Origin: a virus
Strand: one strand, 5' to 3'
DNA length: 64,000 nt
IMG/VR virus record: IMGVR_UViG_3300034104_006814
Coordinates: 1-64,000 of that record
Part shown: in pieces, positions 24,639-32,767 of the stretch
Layout: the number at the start of each line of letters is the position of its first letter
How positions within the stretch are numbered: the first letter of the stretch is position 1
The notes under the pieces: generated by a model
Seen by the model: only the letters and a program-made list of their open reading frames with translations
Database searches by the model: none
What the model was told of the DNA's origin: nothing
Program-made: the position numbers and the translations under genes

Positions 24639-26003
24639 ATGAAAGACTGCAGAAATCATCCAAACTCCTTTTCTACAAAAAGAGAGTTTTTAACTAATTT
24701 TGGTTGGGGTATTGGAGGTTTGTCATTAGCTTCTATTTTTGGAATAAATCCATTAAATGCTGAAACTTTGTCTCCGCTTGCTGCAAAGCCACCTCATTTT
24801 CCAGTCAAAGCAAAAGCAGTTATTCAATTGTTTGCTTCTGGAGCGCCATCTCATGTAGATACTTTTGATTATAAACCAGAGCTTCAAAAGAGAGATGGTC
24901 AGAAAGGTGAATATGGAAATTTATTAGCCTCACCATTTGAATTTCCGCGATTTGGTAAATCTGGCTTACCCATATCTGAAGTGTGGTCTAAGCTTGGGCA
25001 ACATGCTGATAGCATGGCAATTATTAATTCCATGCAAACTGATGTTCCAGATCATAACATTGCAGCTAAAATGTTTAATACTGGCTCAACTCAACTTCCT
25101 AAACCAAGCTTGGGAAGCTGGCTCACATACGGATTAGGCACAACTAATCAAAATATGCCTGCATTTATCACTTTAAATGGAGCGCCCGAGTGGAGGCAGT
25201 GTTCATTTCTTCCAGGCATGTTTCAAGGTTGTAACGTGCAATTTCGCACTGGTATGAAGCCAGATGAAATTTTAGCAAATTTGAAAAGTCAATTTTCAAC
25301 TTTAGGCAGACAAAGAAGACAAATAGATTTTGCAAATATTATAAATAAAGAGCACATGGATAAGCTTCAAAAAGATATCCAACTTGAAGCTAGAATTGAA
25401 TCTTTTGAAACTGCATTTAAAATGCAGACTGAAGCTACTGATGCCTTTGATCTCTCTAAAGAATCAGATAATATTAAAGATTTATATGGTCGCAATGAAG
25501 AGGGTAACAAGATGATTGTTGCGCGCCGTCTAGTTGAAAGAGGAGTTAGATTTGTGCAGGTCCAAGTTGGAGGTTACGATCATCATTCCGACATCAAAAC
25601 GGCAATGACTAACACCGCAATGCGATACGACCAAGCTTTTGCAGGATTATTAACTGATTTAAAACAAAGAGGTCTACTTGATTCTGTTCTTGTGATTTGG
25701 GGTGGAGAATTTGGCAGGACAGTTACTGCTGGTGGCGGCGCAGGAGCACCTGGACGCGATCATAACGGCAAAGCATTTTCCGTATGGATGGCTGGTGGCA
25801 ATGTTAAAGGGGGTCAACGCTATGGTGAAACTGATGAAACTGGCGGCAAATCAATTAAAGATATTGTTCATATACATGATCTTCATGCCACTATTCTTCA
25901 TCTTATGGGTTTTGATCACACTAAGTTGACATACAATTATAACGGTCGCGAATTTAGGTTGACAGATAATTTTGGCAATGTTATAAAAGAACTAGTAGCA
26001 TAG
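24639..26003 (+). CDS. DUF1501 family protein (cargo gene)
   Basis: 454 residues, near the usual family length. N-terminus: STKREFLTNFGWGIGGLSLA, a Tat-type signal (KR variant) followed by a hydrophobic stretch. Family blocks: VIQLFASGAPSHVDTFDYKP near residue 65, VLVIWGGEFGRT and GRDHNGKAFSVWMAGGNVKG near 350-390, DIVHIHDLHATILHLMG, and NGREFRLTDNFGNVIKEL at the end. DUF1501 proteins are sulfatase/alkaline-phosphatase-fold proteins very common in Planctomycetota and Verrucomicrobiota, exported, of unsettled function. It lies between tRNA-Tyr and tRNA-Asn like an inserted cargo gene. No Shine-Dalgarno; a GTGTAAAAT box precedes the ATG. Confidence 0.92.
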   Translation: MKDCRNHPNSFSTKREFLTNFGWGIGGLSLASIFGINPLNAETLSPLAAKPPHFPVKAKAVIQLFASGAPSHVDTFDYKPELQKRDGQKGEYGNLLASPFEFPRFGKSGLPISEVWSKLGQHADSMAIINSMQTDVPDHNIAAKMFNTGSTQLPKPSLGSWLTYGLGTTNQNMPAFITLNGAPEWRQCSFLPGMFQGCNVQFRTGMKPDEILANLKSQFSTLGRQRRQIDFANIINKEHMDKLQKDIQLEARIESFETAFKMQTEATDAFDLSKESDNIKDLYGRNEEGNKMIVARRLVERGVRFVQVQVGGYDHHSDIKTAMTNTAMRYDQAFAGLLTDLKQRGLLDSVLVIWGGEFGRTVTAGGGAGAPGRDHNGKAFSVWMAGGNVKGGQRYGETDETGGKSIKDIVHIHDLHATILHLMGFDHTKLTYNYNGREFRLTDNFGNVIKELVA

Positions 26004-26046
26004 TTTTCGTTGAATAGATCAAGTTTAGCTTTAACATATAGTCAAT

Positions 26047-26121
26047 TCCTCTCTACCATAACGGAAATGGAACGTCCTGTTAAGACGTAATATCTTGGTT
26101 CAAATCCAAGGGGAGGAGCCA
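26047..26121 (+). tRNA. tRNA-Asn (GUU)
   Basis: Acceptor TCCTCTC/GGGAGGA, anticodon stem ACGTC/GACGT with loop CTGTTAA (GTT), T arm CTTGG-TTCAAAT-CCAAG, discriminator G, CCA encoded. The D stem is short. Confidence 0.9.
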
Positions 26122-26127
26122 CTTTTT

Positions 26128-26202
26128 GCCAACATAGCTCAGTGGTAGAGCAATGGTTTTGTAAACCATCGGTCGTCAGTTCAATCCTGACTGTTGGCTC
26201 CA
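26128..26202 (+). tRNA. tRNA-Thr (UGU)
   Basis: Acceptor GCCAACA/TGTTGGC, D arm AGCTC-AGTGGTA-GAGC, anticodon loop TTTGTAA (TGT), T arm with TTCAATC, discriminator T, CCA encoded. It lies 6 nt after tRNA-Asn and reads ACA. Confidence 0.9.
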
Positions 26203-26220
26203 TGTGTAAATATATTTGTT

Positions 26221-26427
26221 ATGTCTTTAGAAAAAGCAATCTTACATGGCAAGGAAAAGAGGCAGCAATACAGAGGAAGAACGTCAAAAAGATTTGATCG
26301 CAGTTGTCGTAATCATGGCAACTGTAGTTGGTGCGAAAATAATCGTCTATTTTCTTTTCGAAAGGTAAAATTTAAAGCAAGCGAAGAGATTAAAGAATTT
26401 CGAACATTTGAAGAATGGCCAGAATAG
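26221..26427 (+). CDS. small conserved phage protein with Cys motif
   Basis: 68 residues from the ATG at 26221 (MSLEKAILHGKEKRQQYRGR). The segment SCRNHGNCSWCENNRLFSF has the CRNHGxCxWCxxNRL motif of a small family seen in many phages and bacteria, probably a metal-binding turn. The upstream ATG at 26194 lies in the tRNA end and is rejected. A GTGTAAATAT box precedes the start. Overlaps the deaminase gene by 13 nt. Confidence 0.75.
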   Translation: MSLEKAILHGKEKRQQYRGRTSKRFDRSCRNHGNCSWCENNRLFSFRKVKFKASEEIKEFRTFEEWPE

Positions 26428-26828
26428 ATAAAATTACTTGGTGGCTTTTATTGGCTGAATTAGCTTCAGAAAGAAGCGAAGATCCTTGGTGTAAGGTTGG
26501 AGCAATAGGAGTTCGCGAAGATGGATCTATCGCTGGCGTTTCTTATAATGGAGCGCCTCCAAAAATTGAAATAGATTGGAGCAATCGTGATAAACGTAGA
26601 CAATACGTTGTTCACGCTGAAACTAATTTATTAAGATATATTAAACCAAATGAGTGCCCTATAGTTGCAACTACTATTTCTCCTTGTTATGATTGTTTAA
26701 AAAATCTAGCAAGTTATGGCGTGAAGCAAATTTATTTTAAAGAATACTACGATAAATGCGATAAAAAAGAGTTGCAAAAGATGGCTGAGTTATTTAAGAT
26801 TGACCTATATCAATGCAATTCACAGTAA
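26415..26828 (+). CDS. dCMP/cytidine deaminase family protein
   Basis: 137 residues. Zinc-site motifs: HAETN and SPCYDCLKNL (HxE...PCxxC). WCKVGAIGVREDGSIAGVSY and NGAPPKIE match the deoxycytidylate deaminase layout. It would deaminate dCMP to dUMP, the substrate of the ThyX encoded 5 kb downstream. Confidence 0.9.
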   Translation: MARIDKITWWLLLAELASERSEDPWCKVGAIGVREDGSIAGVSYNGAPPKIEIDWSNRDKRRQYVVHAETNLLRYIKPNECPIVATTISPCYDCLKNLASYGVKQIYFKEYYDKCDKKELQKMAELFKIDLYQCNSQ

Positions 26829-26914
26829 AATTACAAATTTTACAATTTATTGTTCAAATAATTGTTGGAGCAGGACTTTTAATTCAAGGCTATTTACTTC
26901 TTAAAAAAAAATGA
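26813..26914 (+). CDS. 33-residue membrane peptide
   Basis: A short frame overlapping the deaminase end by 16 nt and the next gene by 4 nt (ATGA). It encodes a single transmembrane helix (IVQIIVGAGLLIQGYLLL) and a KKK end. The double coupling argues it is real; function unknown. Confidence 0.5.
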   Translation: MQFTVKLQILQFIVQIIVGAGLLIQGYLLLKKK

Positions 26915-27111
26915 AATACTTATTATTCGCTGGAATGGAATATTATGCGAGAGGTGGAGTCCGCGATTACCAAAAATCAGCAGACTCTATAGAAGAGTTG
27001 GTGGAATATTTTTACGATAATGAAGATGAAAAATTTTGGGATTGGTATCAAATAACTGATCAAAATTTAAACGTCGTTAGAGAAACAGAAAAGCAAGCGT
27101 TTTCTTATTAA
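26911..27111 (+). CDS. small hypothetical protein
   Basis: 66 residues (MKYLLFAGMEYYARGGVRDY), acidic and Tyr-rich, including a YYARGGVRDY motif found in small phage proteins of unknown role. Coupled to the upstream membrane peptide. Convergent with the next gene, overlapping by 4 bp. Confidence 0.65.
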   Translation: MKYLLFAGMEYYARGGVRDYQKSADSIEELVEYFYDNEDEKFWDWYQITDQNLNVVRETEKQAFSY

Positions 27112-27323
27112 AGGAGTCCAATTGCACCATCGTTTGAAACATCCGACCATTTAACTTCTTCAGATGCATTTGCTTTTTTCTTTTTTCTTTCGCTAAATTG
27201 GCGATAGCAAATTGCTGCTCTTTGTTTTTGATCTTTATATTCTTTATTCATGGTTGGATCACCCATGCAATCTTGCATAAATGAACTTTCATCTTGATTT
27301 TTCTTTGGAGATGGAATAGGCAT
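27108..27323 (-). CDS. small conserved phage protein (MPIPSPKKN family)
   Basis: 71 residues from MPIPSPKKNQDESSFMQDCM. The pattern of MPxPxPKKNExxxxFxxxCM, DPTMNKEYKDQKQRAAICY belongs to a small family often encoded near phage head protease/scaffold genes. Start at 27323 (MPIP) is preferred to 27341, which coincides with the divergent neighbour's ATG. It stands alone on the minus strand among plus-strand genes. Confidence 0.7.
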   Translation of the reverse strand: MPIPSPKKNQDESSFMQDCMGDPTMNKEYKDQKQRAAICYRQFSERKKKKANASEEVKWSDVSNDGAIGLL

Positions 27324-27340
27324 ATATAAAATATTACACA

Positions 27341-28270
27341 ATGAAAACTTTAATTATAGATTCCCATAAAGGAAATTTAAATAATAAGAATCTACATCTC
27401 ATTAATGCGCATCAAATTGCAGCTAAGTTAAATGCCGATTTGATTTGTTCTTACGAAGGAGTTAATGACGAAATTAAATCCGATTATGACACTATTATCT
27501 TTAATCATGCATCTGCTTATTCTTTTGTTGATTATGCATGGTTAGAGGCAAGCCCAAATGCCAAACTTTTTTATATTACAAATGAATATAATTTAGGTGA
27601 GCCGCGAATTCTTTGGATGGCTGCAAAAAGAGCAAATAGAAAATATACAGTAATTGCAAATCATCCAGCGGCAGCGAGCAAAGTAGTAACAAAATATACT
27701 AATGATTGGTTAATAACTAATTTGAATTCTCTTGTTTATCAACATGAGAATAAGTGTACAATACAAGACAAAACAAAAGATATTATTTATTATGGCTCAT
27801 TTAGAAGTGATAGATGCAAATACTTTAGTAAATATTTTACTGACGATCTTACTGTTTCTTCCCATCCTAAAAATGTGGAAAAGTTTAAAGCAAGGGGGGT
27901 AAACGCTAATTTTATTCCACGAATAGATTGGGCTAAAGACGGCTTAAAAGATTATCATTGCTCTCTTTATATTGAAGATGAAACAACGCATACTCATTAC
28001 AATCATTTAGCAAATAGATTTTATGAAGCATTAAATTATAATGTAGTACCAATTTTTTCTGAAGAATGCATCGGCACGATTGAGAAATCGGGCTATCCAA
28101 TTACTACTGATTTAATTTTTTCAAACATAGATCAAATAAAAAAAGTTGTTCAAATGGTGAAAAATAGTTCAGATATTATGGTGCAGTATCTAGTTCATTA
28201 CCGCATGAAAGCAAACGAAGAAAAACAGAAAACATTGGATTATATTAAAAAAACAATTAATGAAGGCTAA
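27341..28270 (+). CDS. putative glycosyltransferase
   Basis: 309 residues with GT-B-like organisation: alternating strands in the first half (YDTIIFNHASAYSFVDY, KLFYITNEYNLGEP), then DIIYYGSFRSDRCKYF and a donor-site-like block HYNHLANRFYEALNYNVVPI + FSEECIG. This type occurs in other large phage genomes. Substrate unknown. Preceded by TATAAAATATTACACA. Confidence 0.6.
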   Translation: MKTLIIDSHKGNLNNKNLHLINAHQIAAKLNADLICSYEGVNDEIKSDYDTIIFNHASAYSFVDYAWLEASPNAKLFYITNEYNLGEPRILWMAAKRANRKYTVIANHPAAASKVVTKYTNDWLITNLNSLVYQHENKCTIQDKTKDIIYYGSFRSDRCKYFSKYFTDDLTVSSHPKNVEKFKARGVNANFIPRIDWAKDGLKDYHCSLYIEDETTHTHYNHLANRFYEALNYNVVPIFSEECIGTIEKSGYPITTDLIFSNIDQIKKVVQMVKNSSDIMVQYLVHYRMKANEEKQKTLDYIKKTINEG

Positions 28271-28478
28271 TGTAGTTTTAACTAAAGAAGACGTTCAACT
28301 AATTTTCGAAGCTCTCGATCATTTATATTTTGAAAGTGATAGGGCTGCAAGAGAGAATCATGTAGACTATCTTCCCAAACTAAAAGAGCATTTCTTAAAT
28401 AAGAAAAAAAATACAAAAAATCTCCTTAAAAGAATTAAGAGTTGCACTGGTAAAGTAAACTATTTAACTTCTATTTAA
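28260..28478 (+). CDS. small hypothetical protein
   Basis: 72 residues, helical, with a very basic C-terminal half (NKKKNTKNLLKRIKS). Overlaps the glycosyltransferase gene by 11 nt. No recognised domain. Confidence 0.55.
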   Translation: MKANVVLTKEDVQLIFEALDHLYFESDRAARENHVDYLPKLKEHFLNKKKNTKNLLKRIKSCTGKVNYLTSI

Positions 28479-28497
28479 GTGTGTAATTATAATTGTT

Positions 28498-29043
28498 ATG
28501 ATTATAGATCACACTAAAAATGAAATTTACTATAAAAAAGGCACTGGATTAATTCAATTTGAAGACTCTGAAGAGTCTAAATGCTTTGCTACTACTGGAG
28601 ATTTAAATAATTATTTACATAAAAATCAGACTGGAAATTTTTTAAACAAAAACACATTCAATTGCATAATTACGACAGGATCAATGTATATTGATCCTAA
28701 TATACCAGTTGTCGCGGTAAGTGGATTGAAAATATGCAACGCCTTTTATCAATCAGTGTGCAAAACTGGAGTTATTGATGAAACAGTGCAATTACATACA
28801 ACTTGTGCGACAAATTGGATAGGAACTGGAGGATCAAATGGCCACTCTTTAATATTGCAACTTCCAACTACTGGAGAACTAATTTTAAACGATATTGGTT
28901 TAACTTATAAAGCAATAAATTTATCAACAAATAATTCCCACATGTGTTTTAAACAAGGTGCTACGGACATAATTTTTGCTGGACAAGGTTGCGTTGCTAC
29001 GGTAATATGGGATGGACAGTGCTGGAATGGATTTCATTTTTAA
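28498..29043 (+). CDS. hypothetical fibre-like protein
   Basis: 181 residues. Composition and motifs (TTGDLNNYLHKNQTGNFLNK, TGSMYIDPNIPVVAVSGL, a final IWDGQCWNGFHF) resemble the minus-strand tail fibre proteins at 2-6 kb, so it may be a small fibre or receptor-binding subunit. No signal peptide. Preceded by GTGTAATTATAAT 4 nt before the ATG. Confidence 0.5.
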   Translation: MIIDHTKNEIYYKKGTGLIQFEDSEESKCFATTGDLNNYLHKNQTGNFLNKNTFNCIITTGSMYIDPNIPVVAVSGLKICNAFYQSVCKTGVIDETVQLHTTCATNWIGTGGSNGHSLILQLPTTGELILNDIGLTYKAINLSTNNSHMCFKQGATDIIFAGQGCVATVIWDGQCWNGFHF

Positions 29044-29046
29044 AAT

Positions 29047-29253
29047 ATGAAAATAAATTATAAAGAAGCAAGAATGACAAGTAAAACTGTTGATTTTATG
29101 GGTCAAACAGAAGATGGAAAATCATTCACAATTACTGCAAATTGGAATGATTGGGATGATTGGACGATAGATGAAATTGCGTGGGACGAAGAGGCGGGAA
29201 CGGATGAGCAAGAAGAAGAGATTAGAGAAGATTTCATGTCCGAAATGAATTAA
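29047..29253 (+). CDS. small acidic hypothetical protein
   Basis: 68 residues (MKINYKEARMTSKTVDFMGQ), very acidic and Trp-rich (WNDWDDWTIDEIAWDEE). It may mimic nucleic acid, but that is speculation. No family recognised. Confidence 0.55.
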   Translation: MKINYKEARMTSKTVDFMGQTEDGKSFTITANWNDWDDWTIDEIAWDEEAGTDEQEEEIREDFMSEMN

Positions 29254-29256
29254 GTT

Positions 29257-29874
29257 ATGGGAATGTTTGATTCTATACTTGTAGCTAAATCACTGCTAGA
29301 TGATTTAGTAAAAGAGCACGGTCTACTTTTGGAGCAAAGCGAAGGTTATTACGACTTTCAAACGAAAGATCTTGATAATTCTTTAACTACATTTTATATT
29401 CAAGCTGATGGCAGTTTTGTTTGGAAAAAGCAAAAATATAAATGCACAACTAAAGAAGAAAATCCAGATTTAAAATGGCCAACTTCTGAGCCTGTAGGCG
29501 ATCCAGAATTTATTCCATATAAAAGTCCTGTTTATATAGAATTTTACGATTTATATACCACTGAAGAAGATCGTTTTTTTGTTACTTTTATCGCTCATGT
29601 TAATGACGGTAAACTTGTTGAGCCAATTAAATTAAAAGAAATTGAAAAAAACAATTTAAAAGAAGAAGCAGAAAGAAATAAACCTTACCACGAAAAGTGG
29701 GAAAAAATTAGAGCTTCTTTTGAATGGCAAGTTGCTGAAGTAATCACAAATGCTAGATGGAAAATTAATAGAATTTTTTATCCGTTCTCAAAATTACTCG
29801 ATGATTTAAATAGTAATTTAAGAAGTAAAGCTAAGAAAAAATATTTAGATGAAAACGACCCTAGTTATTGGTGA
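29257..29874 (+). CDS. conserved phage hypothetical (MGMFDSI family)
   Basis: 205 residues beginning MGMFDSILVAKSLLDDLV, a start shared by many phage proteins of unknown function that have a beta-rich front domain (YYDFQTKDLDNSLTTFYIQA). The C-terminal part is a charged helix ending in YLDENDPSYW. Overlaps the phosphoesterase gene by 26 nt. Confidence 0.7.
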   Translation: MGMFDSILVAKSLLDDLVKEHGLLLEQSEGYYDFQTKDLDNSLTTFYIQADGSFVWKKQKYKCTTKEENPDLKWPTSEPVGDPEFIPYKSPVYIEFYDLYTTEEDRFFVTFIAHVNDGKLVEPIKLKEIEKNNLKEEAERNKPYHEKWEKIRASFEWQVAEVITNARWKINRIFYPFSKLLDDLNSNLRSKAKKKYLDENDPSYW

Positions 29875-30574
29875 CATTCATTTGCGTTTTGATAAAGTTC
29901 AGCGCATTTTAAACAAATGGGATGGACCAATTATTCAGACTGGTGATTGGTTTGATAATTTTAATGAAGAAGAGTGGCAAACCAAAGAAACGGCAAAACT
30001 TTTTAAAGAATTTGTTCATCGCCCAAATACAGTTGCTTTAATGGGCAATCACGATATTCAATATAGAATTCGTGATAAAAATGGAATTTATTGTTCTGGG
30101 TATGAGCCTTGGAAATATGACGTAATAAATAGTATAGTTTCAGAGAATGATTGGTGTAAATTGAAATACTTTCATCATGAACAAAATTACTGGTTTTCTC
30201 ACGCTGGGATTAGCACTTATTGGTTTGGGCATCCTGTATATGGAACGACAACCGAAATCATCGAAAGCAGAATAGCTCAGGCTGAAAAAGCTTTAAAAGC
30301 AAGAATTTATTCTGAAATTGGATGTTTGTATGCCGCAGATTATTATAGAGGTGGAAATTTTCCATTAGGAGGATTACTCTGGAATGATTGGCACAACATT
30401 GAGACTCACGAAGGAATTACTGAAGTTGTAGGCCATACTCCAAGTTCTAAAATTCAAATCAGAAAAAGAAAAAAAAGTTGCAGTATTAATGTTGATTGTT
30501 TCTTAAATGAGTTATTGATTATCCATGAAGATGGAAAATTAGAAAGAGTCAAAACAAAAAAATTTATAGATTAA
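29849..30574 (+). CDS. calcineurin-like metallophosphoesterase
   Basis: 241 residues with all family motifs: GDIHLR, GDWFDN, GNHD, a central HAG (FSHAGIS), and GHTPSS near residue 190. These bind two metals and hydrolyse phosphoesters. Substrate is unknown; phage relatives include nucleotidases and protein phosphatases. Just before a cupin gene joined by TAATATG. Confidence 0.9.
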   Translation: MKTTLVIGDIHLRFDKVQRILNKWDGPIIQTGDWFDNFNEEEWQTKETAKLFKEFVHRPNTVALMGNHDIQYRIRDKNGIYCSGYEPWKYDVINSIVSENDWCKLKYFHHEQNYWFSHAGISTYWFGHPVYGTTTEIIESRIAQAEKALKARIYSEIGCLYAADYYRGGNFPLGGLLWNDWHNIETHEGITEVVGHTPSSKIQIRKRKKSCSINVDCFLNELLIIHEDGKLERVKTKKFID

Positions 30575-30575
30575 T

Positions 30576-30929
30576 ATGAGTCATCATTTCGTAGAAAAAG
30601 GCTGGGGCAGTGAAGAGTGGATCACAAACACCCCAAAGTATTGCGGCAAATTATTAAGAATTAATAAGGGTAAAAAAACTTCTTGGCATTACCACAAATT
30701 AAAAGATGAGGTGATGTATGTGCATACTGGAAAAGTAAAAATTATACATGGTCGAAATGAAAATATTAATAGCATTTCAAATTTAGACGTTACTTTATTT
30801 AATGGTGAAAGTTTTCATATTCCAGTTGGATTAATTCATCAGATTATTGCGTTAGAAGATACTGAGTTGTTTGAATTCTCAACCGAACATTTTGACTCAG
30901 ATAGTTATCGAATAATTAAAGGAGATTAA
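30576..30929 (+). CDS. cupin domain protein
   Basis: 117 residues, a single cupin barrel. Motif 1 is seen in SWHYHKLKDEVMYVHTGK (HxHxxxxE) and motif 2 in GESFHIPVGLIHQI (PxGxxH). It resembles the mannose-6-phosphate isomerase type II C-terminal domain, so sugar metabolism linked to the many glycosyltransferases is plausible (inference). Confidence 0.85.
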   Translation: MSHHFVEKGWGSEEWITNTPKYCGKLLRINKGKKTSWHYHKLKDEVMYVHTGKVKIIHGRNENINSISNLDVTLFNGESFHIPVGLIHQIIALEDTELFEFSTEHFDSDSYRIIKGD

Positions 30930-30931
30930 TT

Positions 30932-31207
30932 ATGTTAATGACGCTTATCACAAGCCTAGTTAAGGCTTTATCTGCTTATTTAGAACTTAAAAACAAATCA
31001 TTTTATTATGACATCCTCGAAAAATCCAGAAACCGACAATCACAACTCAGCAAAGAAATTGAGAAACTTAGGGCTGAAGGCACTAATGATTCTAACGATA
31101 TTGCTGACGCAATCTTCTTGCAACTCATTGCCGAACAAAAGTACTGCAAACATCTATCAGCCACTTATTCTCCGACTGAAAGCAAAGCAGCAGATTCAAA
31201 CAAGTGA
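30932..31207 (+). CDS. Rz-like inner-membrane spanin candidate
   Basis: 91 residues: a short N-terminal hydrophobic segment (MLMTLITSLVKALSAYLEL) and then a long charged helix (ILEKSRNRQSQLSKEIEKLR) as expected of an i-spanin. The next gene is nested in the +1 frame, the classic Rz/Rz1 arrangement. The hydrophobic segment is weak, so this is a candidate. Confidence 0.55.
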   Translation: MLMTLITSLVKALSAYLELKNKSFYYDILEKSRNRQSQLSKEIEKLRAEGTNDSNDIADAIFLQLIAEQKYCKHLSATYSPTESKAADSNK

Positions 31208-31292
31208 CGGACTCTATACTCCAGAAACGGACGAAGTTTGGCATAGTGATGCTAGATTTCGCAAACTAGAGCGTCAAATTACAATGCACTGA
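31008..31292 (+). CDS. Rz1-like outer-membrane spanin (lipoprotein) candidate, nested
   Basis: 94 residues overlapping the Rz-like gene by 200 nt in another frame. A hydrophobic signal (LKALMILTILLTQSSC) ends in a cysteine that could be lipidated, though the -3 Gln is not typical of a lipobox. The C-terminal block SDGLYTPETDEVWHSDARF resembles phage lysis-cassette proteins. Its end overlaps thyX by 1 nt (TGATG). Confidence 0.55.
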   Translation: MTSSKNPETDNHNSAKKLRNLGLKALMILTILLTQSSCNSLPNKSTANIYQPLILRLKAKQQIQTSDGLYTPETDEVWHSDARFRKLERQITMH

Positions 31293-31996
31293 TGAAAGTA
31301 GATTTTATTACCAAAATGGGGACTGATTTAACGGTCGCTAATGCGGCTAGAGTCAGTTTTAGCAAACAATCTGAATGGGATACAGATTTCAAAGAAGAAT
31401 ATGATTTTGAAACTAGAACTGTTTACAATGTTCCCTCTTTTACTTTAAAAGAAAAAGATGTTAAATTAATTAATTTTCTAGCTCGCGAAAATCATTGGAC
31501 TCCATTTGGTCACTGTTCTCTCCAGTTTAGAATTAAAGCTCCAATCTTTGTTGCCCGTCAATTAGCGAAGCATCAAGTTGGACTCGTATGGAATGAAGTT
31601 TCTCGTCGCTATGTAGATAGTGAGCCAGAATTTTACTTTCCAGAAAAGTGGAGAAAAAAGAATCCAGACAAAAAACAAGGAAGTTATGAAGATGAGTTTG
31701 TTGACATGACTTTTGGCGAAGAAAATAATCCCCAAAGCGTTATAAAAGCATGCGCAAATATGTACAATGCATTACTCGCAATGGGAACTTGCGCAGAGCA
31801 AGCAAGAATGATTCTGCCTCAAAACATGTACACTGAATGGTATTGGTCAGGAACATTATTTGCTTTTGCAAGAGTATGTAGACTTCGTATTAAAAAAGAT
31901 ACACAAAAAGAAACGAGAGATATCGCAGATCAAATCTACAATCTTACAGAGAAGCATTTTCCAGTTTCGTGGAAAGCTCTTATGTGTAAAGATTAG
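31292..31996 (+). CDS. thyX: flavin-dependent thymidylate synthase ThyX
   Basis: 234 residues. The ThyX signature region is RQLAKHQVGLVWNEVSRRY (RxxxxHxxxxxNExSxRY; the canonical RHR is replaced by AKHQ). PFGHCSLQFRIKAP and a C-terminal CAEQARMILPQNMYTEWYWS complete the FAD/dUMP site. It makes dTMP from dUMP, fed by the dCMP deaminase at 26.4 kb. The gene sits inside the lysis region, between spanin and holin candidates. Confidence 0.95.
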   Translation: MKVDFITKMGTDLTVANAARVSFSKQSEWDTDFKEEYDFETRTVYNVPSFTLKEKDVKLINFLARENHWTPFGHCSLQFRIKAPIFVARQLAKHQVGLVWNEVSRRYVDSEPEFYFPEKWRKKNPDKKQGSYEDEFVDMTFGEENNPQSVIKACANMYNALLAMGTCAEQARMILPQNMYTEWYWSGTLFAFARVCRLRIKKDTQKETRDIADQIYNLTEKHFPVSWKALMCKD

Positions 31997-31997
31997 T

Positions 31998-32198
31998 ATG
32001 ATACAAGCATTAACATGGTTATCTGCACACGCAGATCAGATAGTTGGGGCACTCACGTCTATAGTAACTGGTGCTTCAGCATTAGCTGCGCTAACTCCAA
32101 CACCAAAAGACGATTCAATTATCGGCAAACTATACAAAGTAGTTGATTTTTTGGCTTTAAATATTGGCAAAGCTAAAGATAAAGGTGATAAAAAATAA
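31998..32198 (+). CDS. small membrane-associated protein, holin candidate
   Basis: 66 residues from ATG 31998 (MIQALTWLSAHADQIVGALT). One moderately hydrophobic segment (IVGALTSIVTGASALAALTP), then a conserved-looking PTPKDDSIIGKLYKVVDFLA motif seen in small phage proteins beside lysis genes. The in-frame upstream ATG at 31860 is a shadow of thyX. Followed by a strong terminator. Confidence 0.55.
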   Translation: MIQALTWLSAHADQIVGALTSIVTGASALAALTPTPKDDSIIGKLYKVVDFLALNIGKAKDKGDKK

Positions 32199-32216
32199 TT
32201 AGAAATAAGAATAATA

Positions 32217-32247
32217 TAAAACCCGATTCGCAAGAATCGGGTTTTTT
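32217..32247 (+). terminator. intrinsic terminator
   Basis: ACCCGATTC-GCAA-GAATCGGGT followed by TTTTT: 9-bp perfect stem, GCAA tetraloop. Ends the nucleotide/lysis operon. Confidence 0.95.
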
Positions 32248-32263
32248 GCTGTAAAGTTATATA

Positions 32264-32746
32264 ATGAGTTTAATAGAACAGCTGTATGATAAAAAATCTA
32301 TAGATTTGATTAGATCTATTTATTCTGAAGATAAATCATCTAGAGATGCGCTTTTTAAAACTATAGGAGAAAAAATAATTGAAAGTCAAGAAGTTTTTTT
32401 AACAGCAAAACCTTTAGATATATTAAGTTTAATTTGTATGACTGCATCATTCGCCTCTTCAAAAGAAGAATGTCAGCAAGTTGCAATTATTGTAGCCAAA
32501 AGAATAAATGACGAAAACCCTTTGCCGTATATTTTAGATGATAATGGATTGCTTTTGGCCGAAAAAACATTAGTTTCTTTAGCTTTTTATTCAAAAGCTA
32601 TGGAAAAAAGATGGAAGTATAAAGGTGCGCCCAAACCAAGTTTTTATAGAGACTGTTCTAAATTAATTTTTAAAAAAAATAATTTAGATTACATAGCAGA
32701 TAATCATGAAAAATGGGAAAGTTTTTTATCTGAATTTTTTGTATAA
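32264..32746 (+). CDS. hypothetical protein
   Basis: 160 residues (MSLIEQLYDKKSIDLIRSIY), all-helical, acidic, without signal or membrane segment. First gene after the terminator; TGTAAAGTTATATA precedes the ATG. No recognised family. Confidence 0.6.
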   Translation: MSLIEQLYDKKSIDLIRSIYSEDKSSRDALFKTIGEKIIESQEVFLTAKPLDILSLICMTASFASSKEECQQVAIIVAKRINDENPLPYILDDNGLLLAEKTLVSLAFYSKAMEKRWKYKGAPKPSFYRDCSKLIFKKNNLDYIADNHEKWESFLSEFFV

Positions 32747-32767
32747 CTATGGCGTGTAATAAGTTAT

